From Candidatus Caccousia avistercoris (GTDB lineage: Bacteria; Bacillota; Clostridia; Oscillospirales; Acutalibacteraceae): a stretch of DNA of 10,029 nucleotides. Position numbers and translations under genes: made by a program. The notes below the pieces were generated by a model, which was not told the origin of the DNA, did not search any database, and was given only the letters and a program-made list of their open reading frames with translations. Positions 1-5,138 of this stretch are shown here, in pieces. Every line of letters starts with the position of its first letter. Position 1 is the first letter of the stretch. The stretch is taken from positions 1 to 10,029 of the forward strand of contig DVMK01000241.1 of NCBI GenBank assembly GCA_018715025.1, read 5' to 3'.

Positions 1-5
1 ATTAT

Positions 6-34
6 ATTATCATAATACAACAAAATAAAGTCTA
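6..34 (-). promoter_or_regulatory. Candidate leftward promoter leaving the window
   Basis: On the minus strand TAGACT (34 to 29) is followed after exactly 17 bases by GATAAT (11 to 6), which is four of six and five of six matches to the sigma-A consensus. The surrounding 90 bases are markedly more AT-rich than the rest of the window. It would drive a gene lying to the left, outside this window, divergent from the UroD-like gene. AT-rich sequence yields such matches easily, so this is only suggestive. Confidence 0.35.
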
Positions 35-227
35 GTGTTAAAGCGTCTGAAAAAAGAATTGAATTGACATTTGTATGAATATTCAGAAGGCCTAAGGCTT
101 CAGGCAGAGGGGGCGCAGGCGGTTTGACCGCTGAGGGCGATCTTTCTCCCGTACGCCCGGCACGCCCCTTCCAAATGGGAATGTTTGAAACAAAACCTCC
201 GCGCCGGCCGGAAGGCAAAAGTGCAGA

Positions 228-256
228 TTGCATTTTCAGGGAATTTCTGCTATGCT
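228..256 (+). promoter_or_regulatory. Candidate promoter of the UroD-like gene (extended -10)
   Basis: TTGCAT (228-233) is separated by 17 bases from TATGCT (251-256), and the latter is preceded by TGC, giving an extended -10 element. Transcription would start near 263, leaving about 50 bases of leader before the ATG at 314. That leader contains a GCGGC/GCCGC hairpin with a GGAA loop (265-278) and the ribosome binding site. The -35 match is only three of six, so confidence is limited. Confidence 0.4.
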
Positions 257-313
257 TTTGGCAGGCGGCGGAAGCCGCAAGCGGCAAAATAAAACGACGG
301 GAGGGCTGTGGCG

Positions 314-1561
314 ATGAAAGAAACTTCCATACTGGCCAGCGACCGGGAACGTCTGCGGCGGCTGGCGGAAAAACAGGCGGCATACGCCGCTTCGCCCCAA
401 AACGAAGCCATACTGAAAAAATGGCGCGCCCAGGCGGAGGGGCGGCGGGAAAGCCCCACGGTGCGGCTGCTGTTTTCCAATTTTCCCCATGAGGTCATTA
501 CCCCCAGGCAGCAGTGCCAGGGGGAAGCGGCGCGCGCGCTGGAGGCAGACCTTCTTTCCACCCTGGTGGGGCGGGAGCTCTTCGACGACGACACCCCCAT
601 TTCCCCTACCTTCGACATACAGTGGCGCTGCCGCGTTTCCCCCTTCGGCTTACAGCCCCGCATTGTGCCGGCCCCGGGAAAAAATCCCCAGGGCTACCAT
701 TTCGACCCGGTCATCCAGGATCTGGAGGAGGAAATCGGCAAGCTGGAGGGCGGCGGATTTTCTGTTGACCGGGAGGCTACCCTGCAATACAGGGCGCTGG
801 CCGAGGAAGCCTTCGGGGACATTCTGCCCACCCGCATGGTAATGGCCAGCCTGACCGGCCCCATGACCTACCCCATTGTGGCGCTGATGGGCATGGAAGC
901 CTACTACTGCTCTATGTACGACTGCCCAGAGGCCGTACACCGGGCCATGGACCTGGCCTGCACCGTCTATGAGCGGTACTATGATTTTCTGGAGGCGGAA
1001 GGGCTTCTTCTGCCTACCAACGACATTTCCCCCCTGTGCCAGGAAAGCTTTGCCTTTACGGAGGAGCTTCCAACCGGCCAGGTGACAAAAACCACGCAGT
1101 GCTGGGGCTTCCTGGAATCTCAGGAAACCACGGCGGTTTCCCCGCAGACCTTTGGGGAGTTCGTGTTCCCCTACCAGGATCGGCTGGCCCGCCGGTTCGG
1201 CCTGCTCTCATACGGATGCTGCGAGCGGGTGGACGCGATCTGGCCAGATTACCTTTCCCAATGGAAAAACCTGCGGAAGCTTTCCGTTTCCCCCTTCAAC
1301 AACGAAAAGCTGGTGGGCGAATACCTGCGGGGAAGCCGGATTGTGTACTACAGCAAGCCCAGGGCCGAGTACGTCACCAACCGCGGCCCTCTGGATGAGG
1401 ACGCGATACGCCAATACTTCAAGGGGGTGTGCGAAGCCGCCAGCGGCTGCCTTCTGGAAGTGGCCCAGAGGGAAGTGGGCACCCTGTACGGCGACTATAA
1501 CCGGGGCAGGCGCTATGTGCAGCTTGCCAGGGAAAGCATAGAAAAATACTGGAAGCCATAA
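314..1561 (+). CDS. Uroporphyrinogen decarboxylase-like protein (URO-D superfamily)
   Basis: A 415-residue soluble protein that I place by overall resemblance in the URO-D superfamily, whose members include uroporphyrinogen decarboxylase and corrinoid or coenzyme M methyltransferases such as MtbA/MtaA. Features seen are the segment MASLTGPMTYP (177-187), resembling the core TGP..P of the family, NDISPLCQESF around 236-246, and a late SYGCCE motif (299-304) where methyltransferase relatives place a metal-binding Cys. The protein is longer than bona fide HemE (about 340-360) and no haem or cobalamin synthesis gene lies beside it, so HemE activity is unlikely. A methyl-transfer or unknown role is an inference. 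The ATG at 314 is preferred: GGGAGGG (299-305) lies 8 bases before it, whereas the in-frame GTG at 308 is only 2 bases away. It stands alone between its own leader and a strong terminator. Confidence 0.8.
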   Translation: MKETSILASDRERLRRLAEKQAAYAASPQNEAILKKWRAQAEGRRESPTVRLLFSNFPHEVITPRQQCQGEAARALEADLLSTLVGRELFDDDTPISPTFDIQWRCRVSPFGLQPRIVPAPGKNPQGYHFDPVIQDLEEEIGKLEGGGFSVDREATLQYRALAEEAFGDILPTRMVMASLTGPMTYPIVALMGMEAYYCSMYDCPEAVHRAMDLACTVYERYYDFLEAEGLLLPTNDISPLCQESFAFTEELPTGQVTKTTQCWGFLESQETTAVSPQTFGEFVFPYQDRLARRFGLLSYGCCERVDAIWPDYLSQWKNLRKLSVSPFNNEKLVGEYLRGSRIVYYSKPRAEYVTNRGPLDEDAIRQYFKGVCEAASGCLLEVAQREVGTLYGDYNRGRRYVQLARESIEKYWKP

Positions 1562-1585
1562 ACGCTTTTGCCCCTGTGACAGAGA

Positions 1586-1628
1586 AAAGCCGTCCTGCCC
1601 CTGGTAAAACCAGGAGCAGGACGGCTTT
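1586..1628. terminator. Bidirectional hairpin terminator between convergent genes
   Basis: The arm AAAGCCGTCCTGC (1586-1598) pairs perfectly with GCAGGACGGCTTT (1616-1628). After one C/A mismatch, CCTGGT (1600-1605) pairs with ACCAGG (1609-1614) around an AAA loop. The 13 + 6 bp stem is flanked by A's on the left and T's on the right, so both strands end in a T-rich tail. It lies between the stop of the UroD-like gene (1561) and the stop of the malic enzyme gene (1646), and should terminate both. Confidence 0.9.
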
Positions 1629-1645
1629 CTGCATATAGGGCCGGT

Positions 1646-2818
1646 TTACAGTCTGGCCACGCCGGACTGGCGGGCAGCCTGCGCCACGGCGGCGGCCACG
1701 GCGGCGGCCACCTTTTTATCCAGAGCGCTGGGCAGAAGGTTCTGCGCCGTCAATTCCTCTGCGGGGATATAATCCGCAATGGCCTGGGCGGCGGCGGCCA
1801 GCATGGCCCCGTTAATGTCCCGGGCGCGCACATCCAAAGCGCCGCGGAAAATGCCGGGGAAGGCCAGCACGTTGTTGATCTGGTTGGGGTAGTCGCTGCG
1901 CCCGGTGCCCACCACGGCGGCGCCGGCCTCCAGGGCTTCCTGGGGCATGATCTCCGGCACGGGGTTCGCCATGGCAAACACCATGGGGGCAGGCCCCATG
2001 GAACGGATCATCTCCCCGGTGACGATGCCGGGGGCGGAAACGCCCACAAACAGATCCGCTCCTTTCATGGCCTGGGCCAGGCCGCCCTGCACCCGGCGGG
2101 GATTGGTCTTTTCCGCCATGGCCTGGTGGGCCGGGCTGAGGGAGGGATCCCCGGCGAGCAGGATGCCGTTCCGGTCGCAGAGGATCAGCTCCCCAATGCC
2201 CAGCTGCAGCAGGAAACCGGCAATGGCGGTGCCGGCGGCGCCCACGCCGTTCACCACTCCCCGCACCTCCTGGGGCTTGCGGCCGGTAAGGCGGCAGGCG
2301 TTCAGGAACGCGGCGGCCACCACCACGGCGGTGCCGTGCTGGTCGTCGTGAAACACCGGGATGTCACAGGCCTCTTTCAAGCGGCGTTCCACCTCAAAGC
2401 AGCGGGGGGCGGCGATGTCCTCCAGGTTAATCCCGCCGAAGCTTCCCGCCAGCAGGCTCACTGTGCGCACAATCTCCTCCACATCCTTGGAGCGGACGCA
2501 GAGCGGGATGGCGTCTACCCCGGCAAAGGCCTTGAACAGGGCGCATTTTCCCTCCATCACCGGCATGCCTGCTTCCGGGCCAATGTCCCCCAGGCCAAGC
2601 ACGGCGGTTCCGTCTGTCACCACGGCCACCGTGTTGCCCCGGCGCGTGAGGGAAAAGCTTTGCTCCGGGTGCTTCTGAATTTCCAGGCAGGGCTGGGCCA
2701 CCCCGGGGGTGTAGGCAAGGGAAAGGTCGTCCCTGGTTTCCAGAGGGACGCGGCAGGTCATTTCAATTTTTCCGCCCCACTGCTCGTGCAGCCGCAGGGA
2801 TTCCTTCATATAATCCAT
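1646..2818 (-). CDS. NAD(P)-dependent malic enzyme (oxaloacetate-decarboxylating)
   Basis: A 390-residue cytosolic enzyme of the short prokaryotic malic enzyme family. It oxidatively decarboxylates malate to pyruvate and CO2, reducing NAD(P)+. The N-terminal malic domain shows AYTPGV (35-40, catalytic Tyr36), the block DGTAVLGLGDIGPEAGMPVM (69-88) followed by EGK with catalytic Lys91, the metal ligands Glu133-Asp134 in INLEDI, and FHDDQHGTA (156-164, Asp159). The C-terminal Rossmann domain has a GVGAAG glycine motif (191-196) followed by LILCDRNG, whose Asp at the end of the second strand favours NAD over NADP (inference). Length is normal for the family and nothing is missing. The ATG at 2818 has AAGGAA 6 bases upstream. 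It has its own likely promoter and shares a terminator with the convergent UroD-like gene. The gene could be called maeB- or ytsJ-like, but the subtype cannot be settled by eye. Confidence 0.96.
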   Translation of the reverse strand: MDYMKESLRLHEQWGGKIEMTCRVPLETRDDLSLAYTPGVAQPCLEIQKHPEQSFSLTRRGNTVAVVTDGTAVLGLGDIGPEAGMPVMEGKCALFKAFAGVDAIPLCVRSKDVEEIVRTVSLLAGSFGGINLEDIAAPRCFEVERRLKEACDIPVFHDDQHGTAVVVAAAFLNACRLTGRKPQEVRGVVNGVGAAGTAIAGFLLQLGIGELILCDRNGILLAGDPSLSPAHQAMAEKTNPRRVQGGLAQAMKGADLFVGVSAPGIVTGEMIRSMGPAPMVFAMANPVPEIMPQEALEAGAAVVGTGRSDYPNQINNVLAFPGIFRGALDVRARDINGAMLAAAAQAIADYIPAEELTAQNLLPSALDKKVAAAVAAAVAQAARQSGVARL

Positions 2819-2852
2819 TCGAGGTTCCTTCTTTCTTCCAGCATTTTTCTCT

Positions 2853-2881
2853 ATTATAGCTCATTCCCGCCTTTCGGGGAA
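2853..2881 (-). promoter_or_regulatory. Candidate promoter of the malic enzyme gene
   Basis: On the minus strand a perfect TATAAT lies at 2858 to 2853, with TTCCCC (2881 to 2876) 17 bases upstream as a weak -35. The predicted transcription start is near 2846, leaving a leader of about 27 bases carrying the ribosome binding site. A perfect -10 in the 166-bp gap after the ferredoxin gene suggests malic enzyme is transcribed on its own and not only by readthrough. The poor -35 limits confidence. Confidence 0.5.
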
Positions 2882-2984
2882 GCGCTGAAAGAAAGAATTG
2901 CAAAAAATCGCAGGTCCGGTTTTTGGAACAGCGCGTTTGGAGCGCGGTAAACACAAGGATTCGCCCAGGGCGCAGCCCGCCCCG

Positions 2985-3689
2985 TTACCTTTCGTCCTGA
3001 ATCTCTCCCCGCACCGAAAGGGTAACCACCTGCCAGGGGATGAGCTTCCCGCTCTGCTGCAGCGCCTTCTTCACGGCGTTCTCCAGCCCGCCGCAGCAGG
3101 GCACCTCCATGCGCGCCACCAGAACGCTGCGCACGTCGTTCTGTCGCAGAATCTCCGCCAGCTTTTCGCTGTAGTCCACCTGGTCCAGCTTGGGGCAGCC
3201 CACCAGCGCGACATGCCCCCGCAGGAACCTTTGGTGAAAGCCCGCATAGGCGTAAGCGGTGCAGTCCGCCGCCACCAGCAGCTTCGCCCCGTCAAAGTAA
3301 GGGGCCTTTACCGGGGCCAGCTTTATCTGCACCGGCCACTGGCGCAGCTCGCTCTGGGGCTCCGGCGTCATGGCGGCGCTTTCCGCCCCGGCGGCGGGGC
3401 GCAGCGCCTGGGGCTGGCTGCCGGGGCAGCCGCAGGGAAGCGAAGCCCCCTTTTTCTTCTGGGCCTCCTCCACGGCCGCGGCGTCGTAGGCCTTCGCCTC
3501 CCGCTCTTCAAAGGAAATGGCCCCGGTCGGGCAGGCGGGCAGGCAGTCCCCCAGGCCGTCGCAGTAATCCTCCCGCAGAAGAACCGCCTTGCCGTCCCTC
3601 ATGCCGATGGCCCCCTCGTGGCAGGCGGCGGCGCAGGCGCCGCATCCGTTGCATTTTTCCTGATCGATTTGAATAATCCTCCGTATCAT
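2985..3689 (-). CDS. FrdX-like 4Fe-4S ferredoxin-domain protein
   Basis: A 234-residue iron-sulfur protein. The N-terminus is a ferredoxin-like pair of cluster motifs. Cluster 1 has the full spacing Cys13, Cys16, Cys19, Cys23. Cluster 2 reads CDGLGDCLPACP with Cys43, Cys49 and Cys53, and Leu46 stands where the second Cys is expected. A low-complexity Ala/Pro/Gln linker (about 66-118, including CGC at 86-88) leads to a C-terminal domain with Cys165 in GCPKLD and a CCGGL motif (198-202), reminiscent of CCG-type cysteine motifs. The overall plan resembles the ferredoxin-like FrdX proteins co-regulated with the hybrid cluster protein by HcpR-type Crp/Fnr regulators in anaerobes. Here a Crp/Fnr gene is indeed divergent, but no hcp gene is visible. 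Electron transfer in nitrosative or redox stress is an inference. The ATG at 3689 has AAAGGA upstream at 7-base spacing. Confidence 0.85.
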   Translation of the reverse strand: MIRRIIQIDQEKCNGCGACAAACHEGAIGMRDGKAVLLREDYCDGLGDCLPACPTGAISFEEREAKAYDAAAVEEAQKKKGASLPCGCPGSQPQALRPAAGAESAAMTPEPQSELRQWPVQIKLAPVKAPYFDGAKLLVAADCTAYAYAGFHQRFLRGHVALVGCPKLDQVDYSEKLAEILRQNDVRSVLVARMEVPCCGGLENAVKKALQQSGKLIPWQVVTLSVRGEIQDER

Positions 3690-3721
3690 ACTCTCATCCT
3701 TTCAAAAACTGCAAAATCTTT

Positions 3722-3736
3722 CCCGGATTTTCCGGG
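3722..3736. repeat. Short perfect hairpin in the ferredoxin gene leader
   Basis: CCCGGA (3722-3727) and TCCGGG (3731-3736) form a 6-bp stem with a TTT loop. It lies upstream of the regulator's promoter and inside the predicted untranslated leader of the leftward ferredoxin gene. It could stabilise that leader or insulate the two divergent units. It has no long T-run on either side, so I do not call it a terminator. Confidence 0.45.
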
Positions 3737-3743
3737 TTCTCTC

Positions 3744-3771
3744 TTGACTTCTCACGTCCCTATCATATACT
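3744..3771 (+). promoter_or_regulatory. Probable promoter of the Crp/Fnr regulator gene
   Basis: TTGACT (3744-3749) and TATACT (3766-3771) are each five of six matches to the sigma-A consensus, separated by 16 bases. Transcription would begin near 3778, placing the 14-bp palindrome at 3791-3804 just downstream of the start, a position suited to repression. The same promoter may also serve the sigma factor operon, because no terminator was seen after the regulator gene. Confidence 0.65.
3762..3767 (-). promoter_or_regulatory. Candidate -10 element of the ferredoxin gene
   Basis: On the minus strand this reads TATGAT, five of six matches to the -10 consensus. No good -35 hexamer lies upstream, which is typical of activator-dependent promoters. 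A start near 3755 would put the centre of the 14-bp palindrome about 42 bases upstream, close to the -41.5 position of class II Crp/Fnr activation. An alternative -10, TATAAC (3780 to 3775), has a TTGTAA at 17-base spacing inside the palindrome, so the start remains ambiguous. Confidence 0.4.
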
Positions 3772-3790
3772 ATTGTTATAGGATTTGTAT

Positions 3791-3804
3791 GTTGTAATTA
3801 CAAC
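3791..3804. promoter_or_regulatory. Perfect 14-bp palindromic operator candidate
   Basis: GTTGTAATTACAAC is its own reverse complement over all 14 bases. Read as 5-bp half-sites with a 4-bp spacer (GTTGT-AATT-ACAAC), its geometry equals that of FNR boxes (TTGAT-N4-ATCAA), although the bases differ. It lies between the regulator's predicted start site and its ribosome binding site, and upstream of the divergent ferredoxin promoter. The natural inference is that the regulator encoded at 3817 binds here. Confidence 0.65.
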
Positions 3805-3816
3805 GGAGGTAGCCCT

Positions 3817-4524
3817 ATGGAGCATCCCATTTACGTTCTTTCCTCCTGCCCCCTGTTCCAGGGGCTGACGGAGGAAGAGATTTCCCGGGCGCTGGAATGC
3901 CTGCCGGGCAGAGCGGCCCGGTACCCCCGCGGCGGCATGCTCTCCCCGGCGGAGGACGCTGCAGGTTCTGTGGGGATTGTGCTGGAGGGCCGGGTTCACA
4001 TAGTGACGGAGGATTTCTGGGGAAACCAGGGAATTTTGGGGGAGGCCGGGCCGGGGCAGGTGTTCGGGGAAAGCCTGGCCTGCTTCCCGCAGGCGGCCGC
4101 CGGCATTCACGTGCTGGCGGTGGAGGACAGCCTCCTCCTTTTTCTCCCGCTGGACAGGCTCCTCTCCCCCTGCGGGTCCGCCTGCCCCTTCCACGCCCGG
4201 ATCATCCGGAACCTGGCGGCGGTTCTGGCGGAAAAAAACCTTCTGCTCACCAGAAAGGCGGAGCACATGTCTCAGAGAAGCCTGCGGAAAAAGCTGCTCT
4301 CGTATCTTTCCTGGCAGGCGAAGCTTCACGGCTCCCCCTGTTTTTCCATCCCCTTCAACCGGCAGCAGCTTGCGGACTACCTGGCGGTTGACCGCAGCGC
4401 CCTTTCCGCAGAGCTTTCCCGCATGCGGCGGGAAAAGCTGCTGGACTTTCAGAAGCAGTGGTTTTGCCTGGGGCCGGAGGAGGAGGGGGAAAGCCACGCA
4501 AAAAATTTTTCCCGCCTGCAATAA
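3817..4524 (+). CDS. Crp/Fnr-family transcriptional regulator (HcpR-like context)
   Basis: A 235-residue DNA-binding regulator. Residues 13-115 form the cyclic-nucleotide-binding-like beta-roll, with GQVFGESLAC (80-89) matching the phosphate-cassette position of Crp. A dimerisation helix follows at about 125-150, and a winged helix-turn-helix at 175-215 includes FNRQQLADYLAVDRSALSAE (180-199), the usual Crp/Fnr recognition region. Conserved cassette residues needed for cAMP are incomplete, so another ligand or a redox or haem signal is likely (inference). Cysteines at 11, 28, 89, 119, 123, 175 and 217 do not make the FNR N-terminal cluster pattern. The GGAGGT (3805-3810) 6 bases before ATG fixes the start. 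Divergence from an FrdX-like gene suggests an HcpR-type role in nitrosative or redox stress, but a general Crp-type regulator remains possible. The acidic tail after residue 218 is a small extension. Confidence 0.9.
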   Translation: MEHPIYVLSSCPLFQGLTEEEISRALECLPGRAARYPRGGMLSPAEDAAGSVGIVLEGRVHIVTEDFWGNQGILGEAGPGQVFGESLACFPQAAAGIHVLAVEDSLLLFLPLDRLLSPCGSACPFHARIIRNLAAVLAEKNLLLTRKAEHMSQRSLRKKLLSYLSWQAKLHGSPCFSIPFNRQQLADYLAVDRSALSAELSRMRREKLLDFQKQWFCLGPEEEGESHAKNFSRLQ

Positions 4525-4568
4525 AACAGCGCCCCCATGCAATATAGTAACGACAGGAGAAACCGAAC

Positions 4569-5138
4569 ATGTTTATGTTTCAAGTACCTACTGAAAAAGG
4601 AAAGGCGTCCTGGGATGAGGCGCATGTGGAAGGACTGCTGGCCTCGATTGCCGGCGGAGACAAGCAGGCCCTTGGCGAGCTGTACCACCTGACCCAGGCC
4701 CCCCTGTACGCCTACCTGCTTTCCCTGTTAAAGAACAGCGCCGACGCGCGGGATGCCCTGCACGACGCTTACCTGGATGTGTACGCCGCCGCCGGGCGGT
4801 ACCGGCCGGAAGGCCATTCCCGGGCCTGGCTGTACGCCATTGCCAAGAACAAGGCCATGATGATTTTCCGCCGCAAACGGACGTGGGAATCTTCCGAAGA
4901 GGTGGAAGAGGAGCCCTGGGAGGCCCCCGCCCTCTGCCAGGAGGAACGGATGGTGCTTTCTGCCGCGCTGAACGCCCTCAGCGACGAGGAGCGGCAGATT
5001 GTGATGCTGCACAGCGTTTCCGGCTTCCGGTTCCGGGAAATCGCCTCGTTTCTGCAGCTTCCCTTGAATACGGTCCTGTCAAAGCATCACCGCGCTATGA
5101 AACGGCTGCGCAGACAGCTCTCTGAGGAGGGGATTTGA
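4569..5138 (+). CDS. ECF-type sigma-70 family RNA polymerase sigma factor
   Basis: A 189-residue alternative sigma factor with the two-domain ECF plan. Region 2 spans about 35-103 (ALGELYHLTQAPLYAYLLSL, then DARDALHDAYLDVYAAA and SRAWLYAIAKNKAMMIFRR). An acidic linker (106-120, EEVEEEPWE) joins it to region 4 at 127-184, where LSDEERQIVMLHSVSGFRFR and a helix-turn-helix EIASFLQLPLNTVLSKHHRA recognise the -35 element. There are no regions 1 or 3. AGGAGA (4555-4560) lies 8 bases before the ATG at 4569. A second ATG at 4575 is possible. The stop codon directly abuts the ATG of the membrane protein at 5139, so the two are translationally coupled and the latter is very probably its anti-sigma factor. 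It begins 44 bp after the regulator gene without a recognised terminator, so co-transcription is plausible. I found no convincing autoregulatory promoter. Confidence 0.95.
   Translation: MFMFQVPTEKGKASWDEAHVEGLLASIAGGDKQALGELYHLTQAPLYAYLLSLLKNSADARDALHDAYLDVYAAAGRYRPEGHSRAWLYAIAKNKAMMIFRRKRTWESSEEVEEEPWEAPALCQEERMVLSAALNALSDEERQIVMLHSVSGFRFREIASFLQLPLNTVLSKHHRAMKRLRRQLSEEGI

Larger units (their letters stand above)
1..313. other. Gene-free leader region upstream of the UroD-like gene
   Basis: No convincing gene is present here. The longer open frames on either strand lack a suitably placed ribosome binding site and look like GC-driven shadows. Bases 1-90 are AT-rich and contain a perfect TTGACA (64-69) that has no -10 hexamer at usable spacing, plus a perfect 10-bp palindrome TGAATATTCA (76-85). 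A short stem GAA-G-GCC/GGC-TTC with a TAA loop lies at about 87-102. Bases 100-300 turn GC-rich and include a small hairpin at 265-278. I saw no conserved cobalamin riboswitch box or T-box, although the downstream protein belongs to a superfamily that includes corrinoid methyltransferases. Confidence 0.5.

Noticed and set aside
64..92. TTGACA at 64-69 as the UroD-like gene promoter
   Set aside because: Bases 85-92, where a -10 should be, read as a GC-rich AAGGCC-type sequence with no resemblance to TATAAT.
1..313. Cobalamin riboswitch or T-box ahead of the UroD-like gene
   Set aside because: I could not find the conserved B12-box or T-box sequences, and no terminator hairpin precedes the gene.
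2901..2948. T-run and GCGC inverted repeat after the ferredoxin gene as a terminator
   Set aside because: On the minus strand the T6 tract is not directly preceded by a stable stem, and the CGCG repeat (2932-2946) is short and about 20 bases away from it.
2126..2950. 274-codon plus-strand frame across the malic enzyme gene
   Set aside because: It is antisense to a fully conserved enzyme, lacks a recognisable domain and has no ribosome binding site in a sensible place.
3763..4542. 259-codon minus-strand frame across the Crp/Fnr gene
   Set aside because: It is antisense to a clear regulator gene and rich in Gly, Arg and Pro, as expected for a GC shadow.
4517..4548. Direct repeat TGCAATA (4517 and 4538) and TATAGT (4543-4548) as a sigma-operon promoter
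   Set aside because: No -35 lies at proper spacing and the start would fall within the ribosome binding site of the sigma gene, so a functional promoter here is unlikely.
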